DNA from: Adiantum capillus-veneris
Lineage: Eukaryota > Streptophyta > Polypodiopsida > Polypodiales > Pteridaceae
Length of the DNA stretch: 64,000 nt
Reading direction: 5' to 3'
Assembly: GCA_014529385.2 (NCBI GenBank)
Contig: CM043952.1
Span: forward strand, 151,305,057-151,369,056
A program made the position numbers and the translations under genes. Positions 45,001 to 56,895 of the stretch are shown here, piece after piece. The notes under the pieces were generated by a model, which did not search any database, had not been told where the DNA came from, and saw only the letters and a program-made list of their open reading frames with translations. Numbering within the stretch: the first letter of the stretch is position 1; the number at the start of each line of letters is the position of its first letter.

Positions 45001-46584
45001 TTTTGTTGGCACGTGGTGCCTGTCTTGTGACATCATTAGCTGGACCATTCCCAAAGGCATGGAGTTATTACTATGATCTGTAACACCAGTCTTGGGACCA
45101 TGTGGGCAACTTGTCGTGCTCACATTCTGGGCTCACAGTCTTCCCCTACATTCTGGGATCACAATCTTCCCCTACATCCACCACTTTGACATCTATTTGG
45201 AATAAGTTGCCACACACTTCGTAGCCAGTGGGAGACTTTGATAGATTCCTCCACGACAGCAGAGAGCGTCGATACTCTTTTATTTGGACATGGGTGAGAT
45301 CTTTATTCCCTTTCAGTCAGGACCAAGGTCGCATCCCATGGCACTATGCACCTCCCCAGTGGTTCATTTTGCATTTGTTAGAAAGTGCGTAGAGGACATT
45401 AGAGAAGAATAGGTTGTCCTTCTCTATGCACTTTCATACCTCCAACATTTCTAGCAATAGTTGTCAGAGACATGAAAGTGTAAAGAGAAGAACTGTAACA
45501 TTTAATGACCTAGTAACTTGTGTGTAGCGGAAAATAGCATGAACATAGTGAGCATTTCAATAGAATAGAATCCTAATGAGCATAACAAGAGTGCTTGGGT
45601 GGAAAGAGCAAAAAAAAGCATAACACCTAGTTAGATAGGCATGAACAATACTTCAAAAGAGAGAGAAATTAAGCTATTGACAATAGTTGAGTACCGGATT
45701 TACATGGATCCGGTCCCCCCCTCCAAAAGGCCTTGTATTATAGGCTTCTCCCATCAAGAGAGACATTTTACAATACAATTCTTTGTGTTCCTTCAATACT
45801 AGCTAGTGCAATGAAGATGGAAGCTTCAATCACTAAGCAAAACACTTATAAAACACAACATCAATTCCCTCACGGTCTCAGACCCAAGACCTCACATACC
45901 TTCGAAGATGGTGAGAGTTGGCACGGTATGAGAGTAGATAGAGAGAAAGAAGGAGTAGTATTATGAAAAAAATGTACATCTGCTCACATCATCACTCATA
46001 TTAACATAGCATAGCTTAGTAATTATCATGGTAGAGGAGATGAGCATGCATTGAATCTTGGCTCTTGGTTGGATTTGCATCACAAAGCCAAGATTTGTGG
46101 GTGTAGGCCTCCCTTCTCACACGCTTGGAGTAGGTGATAAGCTTTCCATTAAAGCTTGAGAAGGAGAGGGAGAGTCTTCTTGCTTCACACATGAGATTGT
46201 GTGAGTGTGTGTGTGATAATGACTTGACAAATTCAGCCCCCTCATGTTGGCACCTCATTGGACGTCTCCAGGCTTACGTCTCCAGGCTTAGCCAATGAGA
46301 ATTAAGTAGCATAAGTGATAGCCTTTTGACGTGTGTCCCCATTTTCCCTTTTGTGAGAGCTTTAGGTTGCAACTAAACTCTCATTGGACCCCTTTGTCTC
46401 CTGGCAATTACGAATTAGGCAAGCCATTGGGCTGTTGAATGCTCATTGGACCCCTTGGGAGACTGTCCAATAGTCTTCTAGAGAGCTTAATTCTTATTGG
46501 TTCTTTTATTAAGTGTTTTTAAATTAACTAAAATCCTAAGTCTCATTGGTCCACCTCCATGGTCATCCAATACGATTTGAGTAC
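45001..46584 (-). mobile_element. Likely distal part of the interrupted gypsy 3' LTR
   Basis: The sequence up to 46584 is host DNA of the nested element at 46585-53859 and is continuous with 53865-54323, which is LTR of the minus-strand gypsy element. It should therefore contain the rest of that LTR. Its left limit is unknown; TGTTAGAAAGTGC at 45376 is one candidate end. No coding region is supported. Confidence 0.4.
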
Positions 46585-47373
46585 TGTTGACGGGCGAGCG
46601 TCAATGACATGCATTATGGTTCCATTGGTGTGTACACATATGTGTATGCATATATTTTTTGTAATTACGGGCTCCACAGTGGGTTCCAAGTTGTACATTG
46701 ATGATTAGATGAGCCTAGATACCTGCAACATGCTATACATTTTTTGGCCGGCCGCCCATTTTTAAAATCCCTTGTATATAAGTCAATTCACAAGATGTGA
46801 AGGGGCATTCTTAGAGAAGAGAGTGTGAGAGAGTGTGGAGAAGAAGAAGAGGAGTGGCTATGGAGCTTGAATCTTCCACATCATATGTAGTAGTCATTGG
46901 GATTAATGGAAGCTAAGTTCTCTCTACTTTCTCTTGTCTTTCGAGCTTATGTGTGTTAATGGTGTATGATTAGTGTTAATCTTCTCTTCTCTCTCAAGTT
47001 TTACCTCTTGTTTGAGCATTCTTGCTTCACATGTGTGATAGATTAGAGTGTGTGTACGTGGGCTGCATACATTTCTCTCATTAGTCTTCTTTGTGTATGC
47101 TTAATGTGTGATTAGAGTGTGTGTGCTTGAGATTAGAGCAAAGGGATACACCATTGTCTGCATGATTAGAGAGTTAGAGTGTAAATTGAGAGTGTGTGTG
47201 CATAGATCTTGCTTCATCGGCTTTCCTTCTTCTCCTCTCTTGCTTTACCCCTCTTCCTAGAGTCCTCATTTCATCACATTAGATGCATCCATGCCTCCAT
47301 GCACTAGCCGGGTTCCGATCCACCGGATTGACATTATGTGGGTGGGTTGTGCGTTGTGCTATGACCACCAACA
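46585..47373 (+). repeat. 5' LTR of the LARD-like element
   Basis: TGTTGACGGGCGAGCGTCAA... to ACCACCAACA. The first 20 bases contain a 6-bp inverted repeat (TTGACG/CGTCAA). A TATATAAG-like promoter (TTGTATATAAG) lies near 46773. Confidence 0.95.
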
Positions 47374-47374
47374 T

Positions 47375-47392
47375 TGGCGCCATTGTCGGGGA
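47375..47392 (+). other. Primer binding site, Asp-tRNA type
   Basis: TGGCGCCATTGTCGGGGA follows the LTR by one base. It matches, with two differences, the PBS complementary to tRNA-Asp used by plant Athila/Calypso-like elements, suggesting those as autonomous partners. Confidence 0.75.
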
Positions 47393-48752
47393 TTGAGCGC
47401 CTAAGCTAGAGGATCACCCGAGTGATGGTTTGAGTTCTAATTTTCATTAGGATGAGGTATTGGTGATGGTGAATGGTTGATTTGTGATGAGATTTTGTTA
47501 AAAAAGTTGTGTGTAATTTTCATGTTTTCTCTTCATTTGCACTAATTGATCACTAATTTACTACTAATCCGCTAACAATTGGAGTGTTTTACATGTTTAT
47601 GTGCCTAATTAGAGGCTTGTGCATCACTCTTACGGGTTGAAATCTCATCAAATTTGCATGATTTGAGTGATTATAAAGTGTGTAATTATGTGTGATTTAT
47701 GCTAATTTTTATGTCTAATTACTCACTAATCTTGTGTGTTTTTGGTGATACACATGAATAAATCTCTAATTGGATGTTTTGCCTTCATGATTATGTGTTT
47801 GATTTGAAGAAAAATGATGCTACACATGATGCTTTGTGATTGGTGCTTGTAGGTGGAGATACAGTGAAGCGGTTGCCTACACACACACGTGTGCAATCGT
47901 CAATTGGAGTGGGGAAATCGATGCGATTCTTGTTGTAATGTGAGTACATTAACCCTCTTGAAAATATGAAATTAAAATGTAGGTTTGAGAATTGATACGG
48001 TGCACTTAATCGGTGCAAATCTATGTGCACTAGTGTATGCCAACGTGAGGGCAAATGTGTACAAATTGGTGCTTGTTTTTTGGCAATTTTGATGCTAATG
48101 TGTTTGATGCAAAACCATTGATTGATTAGGTCATTATGTTGATATGGTTTATGGTTTTCGATTGCCAATTTTGCACTGAACTGCTGTTCAAATTTCGGTA
48201 GAATTGTGTGTGATTAATTGATGCATTTTAGGCTTAATTGTTCTTGTGTATACACACATAATTAAACTAATTGCAAGTGGCAAATTGGAGTGTCTATGGT
48301 TGTATTGTGATGTTGGATTAGTGGTAAACAAGTGTATGTGTAGAAATTTTCTAATTGAACCACCAATTGCGCTAATTTTTGGGCCAAAAATGGACAAAAA
48401 AGAGGTTAAAACAGGTCTTGGTTTGATTGGCAATTGATGTGTTAAACACACACACACACACACACACAAACATACACCCCTCTTCATTTTTCTTACTTCT
48501 CTCTCTCGGATTCACACACACACACACACACGTCCAAAAAAAAAAAGTTTTTTTTTCTTTCTTTCTTTGCTTCTCACATATATTCCACATGCATCACACG
48601 CCCCACATACTCGACGCTCGCGCGCATGTACACACGATTAGACACATTTAGAGCAGATACATCCGAGAGTTAGGTTTTGCCAGATTTGAGTCCGATTGTA
48701 TGCATAAACCTCGATATAGTGCAGATTTTGATTTTAGTCTACATTCGACGAG
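47393..48752 (+). other. Leader region of the LARD-like element
   Basis: AT-rich, with (CA)n tracts at 48446-48468 and 48513-48531. Short ORFs here have no recognisable domain. Confidence 0.6.
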
Positions 48753-49907
48753 TTGACGAGGTTTAAAGGCCTATCACACGCCGAGAGCGCACATATGATG
48801 GCCATGACCACTTCGTGCTCTAAGTACACATTGCTCACACTTGTAGGCGAGCACAGAGGCTGGCCCTTTTACACGGACACATATGGACATTTCTTTGTCC
48901 AGTGTCGTGCCTCCTTTGGCCCCACACAGACCCTCCAAGTGGTGCGAGTCCTTCCCGGCGACACGCAGGACGGCACATTTAGAGATGACTATCGTGCCAC
49001 GTATGTGGTCGACCATTTGATTAGGCTAGAGGATATAGAGCTAGTACACGCAGATGATTGCCTTGAGGCCTTCGACCATCTCGTGCAGGTTACAGTACAG
49101 TGGGTAGGTCCTCAAGTGATCTATATAGATAGTGCTCAGCGCATATATCGATTAGAGTGTCACACTTCTAGTAGACGCCTATCCATAGATGTTGTGACAC
49201 TAGTTGGCGAGCCTAAAGACATATGCTACATGAGCACCACAGGCACTGAGCTTTACTTTTTGACTTGTGGATTGCCGTACGATCCTCGACCGACCCAGCG
49301 CCCTACTTCGAGTAGGAGTGCCTCACCTCCTTTAGACATAGTGCCACCACCCACATCACTCAAGAAACCACCGCCAGGATTCTCCTCACCTAGACTTGAT
49401 TTTCCACCAAGCGTTTTGAGCTATCACGAGTTTAGAGCGATGTACACGACGATTGCTAGCACTTTGCGTACCACTCAGAGTGAGCCACAGATAGAGACCC
49501 AGAGCGTTCGAGACACGTACTTTAGAGAGTCTCAATCTCGACACCTTGCACCATCTAGAGACCCATGCCAACCTTTGATGACACAGATTAGAGAGCATAC
49601 GAGAGAGTCTATGATGACCACATCACCCCAGTTGAGAGCACCAGAGGTAGGGCCCGGTAGATCACCCATTGTAGATATGCATGCCCCTAGACCACTGACC
49701 CCCACCCTTCATACACTGTCCGAGACCAGAGAGACTAGGGATAGCATGAGAGATATAGATGGTCAGATCTTGCATATAGTAGGCCGATCTCCACGAGGGG
49801 TTGCATATTATGTTGACACTTATGATCACCCCTTTGTGAGTCTAGCCACCCCGCAGCGCATGATGTCTAAACCTAGGCAGATTGTGAGAGCCTATCCAAG
49901 CCGATAG
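48753..49907 (+). CDS. LARD ORF 1, unknown protein with a partially repeated domain
   Basis: 384 codons, unlike any Gag I know. Residues about 26-200 form a compact region (TLVGEHRGWPFYTDTYGHFF, VVDHLIRLEDIELVHADDC, VQVTVQWVGPQVIYIDSAQR, ELYFLTCGLPYDPR). About 200-335 is Pro/Ser/Thr-rich and low-complexity. Residues 341-384 begin a second version of the domain (HIVGRSPRGVAYYVDTYDHP). It ends at TAG 49905, and the second domain continues in the next frames. The codon pattern looks coding across the whole frame. Function unknown; a capsid-like or captured host protein are both possible. Confidence 0.5.
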   Translation: MTRFKGLSHAESAHMMAMTTSCSKYTLLTLVGEHRGWPFYTDTYGHFFVQCRASFGPTQTLQVVRVLPGDTQDGTFRDDYRATYVVDHLIRLEDIELVHADDCLEAFDHLVQVTVQWVGPQVIYIDSAQRIYRLECHTSSRRLSIDVVTLVGEPKDICYMSTTGTELYFLTCGLPYDPRPTQRPTSSRSASPPLDIVPPPTSLKKPPPGFSSPRLDFPPSVLSYHEFRAMYTTIASTLRTTQSEPQIETQSVRDTYFRESQSRHLAPSRDPCQPLMTQIREHTRESMMTTSPQLRAPEVGPGRSPIVDMHAPRPLTPTLHTLSETRETRDSMRDIDGQILHIVGRSPRGVAYYVDTYDHPFVSLATPQRMMSKPRQIVRAYPSR

Positions 49908-50782
49908 AGTAGTTTTTATTGATGAGCTCAAAGAGCAATATCTCTTGATTGAGACCCTTGATTTTGATGACATTGAGTGAGCACACCCAGATGATAGCCT
50001 AGACACACAGACACATCCTAGGCTAGTGGAGATTCAGAGAGTTGAGCAGACCGTGACCTATCTAGATGAGCTTGGTCGTAGGTACAGACGCCTGACGAGT
50101 GGTGGATCCAGAGATCCTTCAGCCCACCTTCTTGCATATTTGATAGGAGATCCACGTGAGCGAGTTTATAGGGATGTCGATCATGCAGTATATGTTTTGA
50201 CTATAGGTCTACCCTACTACCCTCGACTTAGACATCATGATTTATGTTTACCCACGACGACCGACGACGACCACGCTAGCTCCACAACTATCGAGAGCTC
50301 CGAGTCCTCGAGAGACACCACTAGAGAGATCACCTCCTAGGCTTCTTTTGTCATGTCGTATTCTACCACCTTGGGAGATGCCAAATGAGGATGATAGTGT
50401 GCCACAAGAGATAGCTCCAGCACCTAGCCTGCCACCACAGGTAGATCCCCTGACACTAGATCCGAGTCAGAGTATTGTTAGGGAGCCTACACCACCTACC
50501 ACACTTATCCACAAGACTTCCAGCACACAGCGAGAGATCTCACAGAGTTATAGAGTGAGTGACTCCGATGGCTTTGTTATAGATGAGACCACTCCACAGA
50601 TTCTAGCTGCCCTTGAGCATCCTTGTTTAGATCTGCCAACCTCACAGAGGCCCTTAGAGATAGCTGTCGAGCTAGAGCCATCTACGAGAGTAGATCCCCC
50701 TATGAGAGAAGATGCAGAGCCGATAGCATCACTATCCCACTCTTTTAGCTTGCATAGCGGTGTCATAGCCAGTGAGTCATAG
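49908..50782 (+). pseudogene. LARD coding region continued: second domain copy and Pro-rich linker
   Basis: After the stop, the translation FIDELKEQYLLIETLDFDDI, then AHPDDSLDTQTHPRL and VEQTVTYLDELGRRYRRL, then AVYVLTIGLPYYPR, lines up block for block with residues about 75-195 of ORF 1. A stop sits within DDIE-AHPDD. From about 50237 a shifted frame is rich in Pro, Ser and Thr (PPWEMPNEDDSVPQEIAP and similar) up to a stop at 50780. Broken by at least two stops and one shift. Confidence 0.5.
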
Positions 50783-51762
50783 AGAGAGCAGCCACCACAT
50801 ATAGATGTTGCCCTAGTGCCATCTATGAGTGCCGATTCACGATCAGATCACCCGATTGAGCGGAGACCAGCCACGAGCCGTAATTTTCTAGATCAGGTTC
50901 CTAGAGACCACATTACTGACACCACAGAGATAGAGGTTACACCACAGATACATGGACGTACATGGACTAGAGTGACCTCTACTAACACCCTATGTAGGGA
51001 TATGATAGAGCCTGCTAGACTTGTTTGGAGACCACGTACAGAGGCATCTCAGTCATGTGTAGATCCTTCTCTAGGCAGAGGCTCTGCTACGATAGTAGTG
51101 CCACTGAGGAGCGACACACGATAGATCAGGCACGTAGGTCTCCACGTAGAGCTTCTAGGACAACCCAACAGGTATTTGTTCCTCGTGACGAGATACATGC
51201 TAGATTTTTACCTTGTGATGACACGATCGTATTTCTAAAGATCCATTTGACCGACGACGGACTTTCACATGGTTGGCTCACATCTAGATGGTCACTGGAG
51301 GCACAGGATTACTTTGAGGGACAAAGACATGTTTGGGTACCTAGGCCATGAGCGGTAGCACACCCAACGCATACAAGATCATACCCTAGAGCGAGACCTC
51401 CACGAGCCAGATGTCGAGAGATGAGACTACCCCTAGAGAGGTCGGTACCTTCATAGCAGATAGTATGTCCTAGAGCTAGATGCACACGTAGACATGCTAG
51501 GAGAGCTCAGACTGACATCCCTACAAGAGCGCGAGCATTGCAAATTTGGCTATCAAAGAGCCTTCCAAAGAATATTCGAGTAGAGGCTGATGCCCCCCCT
51601 ATGCCCATTCCTTGTGCTGTTGAGCAGACTTTACATATGGAGCTAGGTGTTAGCCAACCCTTGACTATTAGAGATCGAGCTAAGAGATTGCAGATCATGC
51701 TTCATGGTGAGAGCTCTCTCTTGACTGCTAGTTGCACAAGATTTGAGATTTGTACACATTGA
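50783..51762 (+). pseudogene. LARD coding region, C-terminal fragments
   Basis: Frames at 50816-51124, 51025-51351 and 51538-51762 continue the same composition and end with basic stretches (IDQARRSPRRASRTTQQVF) and a Trp-containing segment (LTDDGLSHGWLTSRWSLEAQ). They overlap in different frames, implying further indels. No known domain. Confidence 0.35.
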
Positions 51763-53057
51763 TATGTGCACTAGATTTATGTGCATATACCAGAGGCACT
51801 TTTTCCCCTTTTGGGTTTTTTCCCTCTGGATATCCAGGTTTTAGACCCTAGCTTAGATGTTTTATTTTATTATTCTGTTACTTTTGTTATTTTATCTTAC
51901 TGTTGACATACCTCTTGGAGGTACAGTGCTTTTGTTCATCTTTTGATGCAGCACGTAGACAAACATTAGCTTGCCCATAGAGATTGGACGACCATGTAGA
52001 CATGATGTATCTCCAGACACGAGGAGCTCCCATGACATTGACCTCTTCATCGAGCCCATGCACAGGTGTACTCCTTCCTATGCTATATGGTTTTGTACAT
52101 TTATATTTATTGATTGTGGCTTCTTCTTGGTTTGATTAAGTGCATTCAATTATGTTTTGATATTTGCCATTAAAGATGTATAAACTTGTCCTTTCTTTAG
52201 TTAATTGACTTAGAGTTTAGTTTTATTGATGAGCCTTGAGGTTAGGAGGCCGTGACTTTAGGGTAACTCATTTACTTGACTACTAGTCCTAGTTGGTAAA
52301 ATTATTTGAGTGTTTGAAACCTTAGGAGTGTTTTAAGCATAGAGAGGCTTTCTCACCCAAACAACAAAGAAAACTAGTGAAAATACAAAGGAAATGGAAG
52401 AAAAACAAAAGTGCCACAAGTGTAAAAGCTTAAGCTAGAAGAGGAATCCTTGCTTGATTTGGTACTTCACGCACATGTACTGCCTATGGTACTAGAGCCC
52501 TAGAGGTTCCCAGTGTGGGTGCTTTTCTTTGAGAAGCAAAAAGCCCCCAGTATACAAATAAGCACACACGTCAAATGATTTTGCAAAATGTGAAAAATAA
52601 CAAATGAAAAGCAAGAAAAATGAAATGATAAAGACTTCCATTGAGCTTCAAGTTTTAAAAAAATCAAGATTTTGTTTCGAGTTGTGAGAGTTAGTTACCT
52701 AAACTATGACAAACATAATTAGGGAATCTTGCATTGGGATAAATTTACTAACTTAGCTAGTACTAGAGTAAATGTTTTAACCCTTAGTCGTAGCTAACTA
52801 ATTGATAGGCTCATTCATAAGCCCAAAACTCTTGATTAATTAATTTCAGCAAGTGCAATTTATTTTTCCTTAATGGCAGTGTAACATTTCATAATTCTTT
52901 GCATCTACTCATTACTACATGTGTTTTGCCTTTTCCTTATGCCTTATCACCATATATTTGAGCTTGCTACCTCATCCACCTTTTTCTTTAAATTGCAGGC
53001 ACATTCTTTCTCAAGCATCTACCACGACATGGATTTGTCAGGGACGACAAAGCTTCC
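51763..53057 (+). other. 3' non-coding interior of the LARD-like element
   Basis: AT-rich, no gene. This long non-coding tail before the PPT is typical of Athila-like and LARD elements. Confidence 0.6.
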
Positions 53058-53068
53058 GAAGGGGAGAG
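53058..53068 (+). other. LARD polypurine tract
   Basis: GAAGGGGAGAG directly before the 3' LTR. Confidence 0.85.
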
Positions 53069-53859
53069 TGTTGACGAGCGAGCGTCAACGACATGCATTA
53101 TGCTTCCATTGGTGTATACATATATGTGTATGCATATATTTTTTGTATTTACGGGCTCCACAGTGGGTTCCAAGTTGTACATTGATGATTAGATGAGCCT
53201 AGATACCTGCAGCATGTTATACATTTTTTGGCCAGCCGCCCATTTTTAAAAGCCCTTGTATATAAGTCAATTCACAAGATGTGAAAGGGCATTCTTAGAG
53301 AAGAGAGTGCGAGGGAGTGTGGAGAAGAAGAAGAGGAGTGGCTATGGAGCTTGGATCTTCCACATCATATGTAGTAGTCATTGGGATTAATGGAAGCTAA
53401 GTTCTCTCTACTTTCTCTTGTCTTTCAATCTTATGTGTGTTAATGGTGTATCATTAGTGTTAATCTTCTCTTCTCTCTCTAGTTTTCCCTCTTGTTTGAG
53501 CATTCTTGCTTCACATGTGTGCTAGATTAGAGTGTGTGTGTACGTGGGCTGCATACATTTCTCTCATTAGGCTTCTTTGTGTATGCTTAATGTGTGATTA
53601 GAGTGTGTGTGCTTGAGATTAGAGCAAAGGGATACACCATTGTCTGCATGATTAGAGAGTTAGAGTGTAGATTGAGAGTGTGTGTGCATAGATCTTGCTT
53701 CATCGGCTTTCCCTCTTCTCCTCTCTTGCTTTACCCCTCTTCCTAGAGTCCTCATTTCATCACATTAGGTGCATCCATGCCTCCATGCACTAGCCGGGTT
53801 CCGATCCACCGGATTGACATTATGTCGGTGGGTTGTGCGTTGTGCTATGACCACCAACA
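53069..53859 (+). repeat. 3' LTR of the LARD-like element
   Basis: 791 bp, collinear with 46585-47373, with scattered substitutions (at least a dozen seen) and a 2-bp GT expansion. The terminal TTGACG/CGTCAA hairpin is kept. Followed by AGTAC. Confidence 0.95.
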
Positions 53860-53864
53860 AGTAC

Positions 53865-54323
53865 ACCTTGTGGGCATCTGGGCTAGGGAGATGACATGTG
53901 TCCCTCATTCCCTTTGTGTAAAGGAATCTTGTGAGAGTGTGTGTGTGTGTTTCTCTCTCATCCCCTACTTGCAAAGCTCACCCCCTCCTATTTAGGAAGC
54001 ATGAAGACTTTTTGTACACACACACAAAGAATCCAATTTTACTAAGCTTGACCATTGGACACAACCTTTGAATTTTGGAACCTTAGCATTTTGGAGTTCT
54101 TAATGGGCTAAACCTTAGGGTCTTTTAAGCCCATTATTTCACATTGCTCTTTTGCAGATGGCCCGCCCTTTGGATCCCTAGTTTCCCTCCTTTGCATCCC
54201 TACTGTGGCTGTTCTACCAGCTTAACCAATATTCCTTTTTCTCCCCTAGCACTTCCCCATATTAAATGATCAGTTTAATATGAGAAAATCATTTAGGAGA
54301 TTTAGATATTAGTTATTATGACA
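53865..54323 (-). repeat. Proximal part of the gypsy 3' LTR
   Basis: On the minus strand the LTR starts TGTCATAATAAC at 54323 after a polypurine tract and runs leftward until the nested LARD-like element, to continue beyond 46584. The opposite LTR should lie at the right edge of the window but could not be aligned. Confidence 0.55.
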
Positions 54324-54336
54324 TTACCTCTCTCTT
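54324..54336 (-). other. Gypsy polypurine tract
   Basis: Minus-strand AAGAGAGAGGTAA, preceded by GTCGAGGACGACTATGATTT, the arrangement common at the 3' end of plant chromoviruses. Confidence 0.7.
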
Positions 54337-54649
54337 GAAATCATAGTCGTCCTCGACTATGGGGTAGAGAAGATAAATCCTATTCGTTAGTCCTTTTTCT
54401 AGCGGGTAGAGGATCCCTATGTTAACTAGTCCATTTGATGCTTGAGAGTCTAAGCCGCTACAAGCATGTCTGCACATTAGTCCTATCAATCTTCCATAGT
54501 AGAGGGACAACCTCTACTTGGTGTTTGGGAGACGTAGTCTCCGCAAACTTGATCTAAGCATGCATACTACTTCACATTTGTGCACAATAAAGAAAAAGAG
54601 AGTCTTATAAGACAAAATCTTTGTTCATTTTAAACATTTGTACATTTTC

Positions 54650-54988
54650 TTACTCTAGGGAAGCATTGTAAGCATTGACAAGGTTTAGGTTATCCTTTAA
54701 TTGTATGCCTTGCATCCATCTAGCATCTTCAAAAGGATAATTCTTAAACTTAATACGATATCTTCGAATAGTCTTACCGCCTCTTAATACCTTGTCTTCA
54801 TGTCGGAGAATGGATTCGGGATGCAACACCTCTTCTTGGTCCTCAATCTCCGGTGGGTCTTCAATAGTTGGTTCTTGAGGTGTCTCTCCTTTGTAAGGAT
54901 TTAGTAGGCTCACATGGAAAGCATTGTGTATGAGCCAATGGTTGGGCAACTTAAGTTGATAGGCCATCTCATTGATTGTTCTAAGAAT
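54650..54988 (-). pseudogene. Gypsy C-terminal region with chromodomain-like motif
   Basis: Continues the integrase frame after one stop (at 54989). HNAFHVSLLNPYKG is the usual linker after integrase. EVLHPESILRHEDKVLRGGK and TIRRYRIKFKNYPFEDARWM follow the chromodomain pattern (Y.V.W.GY....W E). This places the element among plant chromoviruses, whose chromodomain helps target integration to heterochromatin. Confidence 0.8.
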
Positions 54989-56242
54989 CTAGAAGGGACC
55001 ATAGTACCTTTTTGCTAACTTAGTATAGTACTTTTGGTGCCCCGTAGGATTCTTGCCTGTCATGTGCCTTAATCGAGCCTTAGGAAATTTAAGTAAGACC
55101 CAATAATTTTCTTTAAAGGCTTGGGCTCTTCTGTGCTTATTAGCAGCAGCCTTTTGCCTTTGTTGTGAGATAGAGATAGCATCCTTAATCTTTTGGAAAG
55201 ATGCTTGTAGGACTTGGCTATACTCATCTACAACGAATATCTTCCCGTGTACCTTAAGTAGCAGGGGACTTTTTGATCTTCTCTCAATTACCTCAAAAGG
55301 TGCTTTTCCCGTGGAAGTATGTACAGTGTTATTGTAAGCATACTCCACTAAGGGTAAGTACTTCTCCCATTGGGACCTTTGATCTACTTCCGTTACATAG
55401 ACTTTTAGTAGATCAAGAATTGTTAGGTTAGCTATTTCACTTTGGCCATCCGTTTGCGGGTGATAGGCCGAAGAGAAATTTAGCCTTGTCCCTAAATTTT
55501 CAAAGAGACCCTTCCAAAAATTACTGGTCATTCTAGGATCTCTATCCGACACTATGGACAATTGCAAGACATGATACTTGAAGATTTGTGAAATGAAGAG
55601 GGTTTCCATTTGATGGGCTTTGATAGTCTTTTTGACGGGTATAAAATGGGCTTGTTTATTGAACCTGTCTACTATCGTCCATATTCTTGTATTCCCATGG
55701 ATAGACTTAGGCAATCCAAAGATAAAGTCCATGGATATGCTCTCACATGGTGAATTAGGGATTGGCAAAGGTTGAATCAATCCAGGTTGCTTCCCTCTAT
55801 CAAACTTTGTCTTTTGGCATACCACACATTTAGAAACATACTCTTTTATGTTTGCTTTCATGCTAGGCCAATAGAAATATGTTTCCGTCCCTTTTAGGGT
55901 AGAGTGAATCCCTCTATGCCCCGCATAAGGAGGAGCATGAGATTCATACATTACTTTCTCATGTAGTGAGTTAGTAACACATAGTCTATTGCCATAGAGA
56001 ACATAACCATCTTGTAAAGTAAATGGTTCCTCTTTCTTCCCTAGTGCAAGGACTAAAATCACATCTCTAAAATTGGGATCAATAGCATACTCATCTATCA
56101 TAGAAGATAGATCGTTGTGAGTTGCTATGGAAACCGCTTTCACTCTCGACCGTCTTGAGAGTGCATCGGCTACTTGATTATGCTTGCCAGCAACGTGAGC
56201 AATATTAAAATGAAATTGCAAAAGAAAATTTTCCCACCTCAT
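54989..56242 (-). pseudogene. Gypsy integrase and end of RNase H
   Basis: 417 codons. Residues 14-31 (IAHVAGKHNQVADALSRR) end RNase H. The zinc-binding region is H109, H113, C139 and C142. Catalytic residues are D172 (SMDFIFG), D233 (VSDRDP) and E269 (TDGQSEIAN), with the standard D-35-E spacing; all three are present. It is separated from the upstream frame by a stop near 56260. Protein-level decay is mild here, but the polyprotein as a whole is broken. Confidence 0.88.
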
Positions 56243-56263
56243 TTGTTTGTCAAAGAGCTTGGT

Positions 56264-56794
56264 CTACGTCATGAAGTATTTAAGACTTTGGTAATCCATC
56301 CGCAAAATGAAAGGAGTCCCCAATAGATAGTGCTTCCATGAGTCTAAGGCATGTAGAACTACGAGGAGTTCCTTTTCATTTATGCCTAGAGCTTGCTCAA
56401 TAGGGTCGATCCTTCGACTTTCATAGGCTATGGCGTGCCCTTCTTGGAGCAAAACAGCTCCAAGGCAATCACCATAAGCGTCACATTGGACCTCAAATGG
56501 TTTTGAGAGATCTGGCAGTGTAAGCACAAGTTGAGAGATCAGGTTTTCTTTAAGATTTTCAAAATCATTGTTCTCCTTGGAAGACGATGTATACTTAACA
56601 TTTTTCTTTGTTAGGTCATGTAATGGTCCTGCAATTTGTGAGAAGCGTCTATAGTATGCACACATACCTATAAAGCTTCTTAGTTCATGAAGATTCCTTG
56701 GTTTAGTCCATCCTTTTATTACCTCTAACTTTGATGGATCCATTTGGATGCCATCTTGAGAGATAATGTGACCTAAATATTGAATCTCTTGCAA
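56264..56794 (-). pseudogene. Gypsy RT C-terminal part and RNase H
   Basis: 176 codons: EIQYLGHIISQDGIQMDPSK and RSFIGMCAYYRRF (RT connection), then FEVQCDAYGDCLGAVLLQ and ALGINEKELLVVLHAL (RNase H, first Asp and the Glu region). The usual TDHQSL reads MDYQSL. A deletion with frameshift near 56800-56830 separates it from the RT palm. Confidence 0.85.
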
Positions 56795-56895
56795 GAAAAA
56801 CTCACTTTTCTTTCGATTACCTGGAGGTGTTTCTTGTGTTCGTCTAGTGAATTAGAGTAGATGATAATATCATCAAAGAACACTCTAATAAAGGT

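Larger units (their letters stand above)
46585..53859 (+). mobile_element. Non-autonomous LTR retrotransposon (LARD-like), 7275 bp
   Basis: Two LTRs of 789 and 791 bp, beginning TGTTGACG and ending ACCACCAACA, are flanked by the target duplication AGTAC (46580-46584 and 53860-53864). A PBS follows the 5' LTR and a PPT precedes the 3' LTR. No protease, RT, RNase H or integrase can be read in the 5.7-kb interior, which instead holds unfamiliar Pro/Ser/Thr-rich frames at about 48750-51760. The LTRs differ at a few percent of sites, so it is older than the copia element. It sits inside the LTR of another element. Confidence 0.92.
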
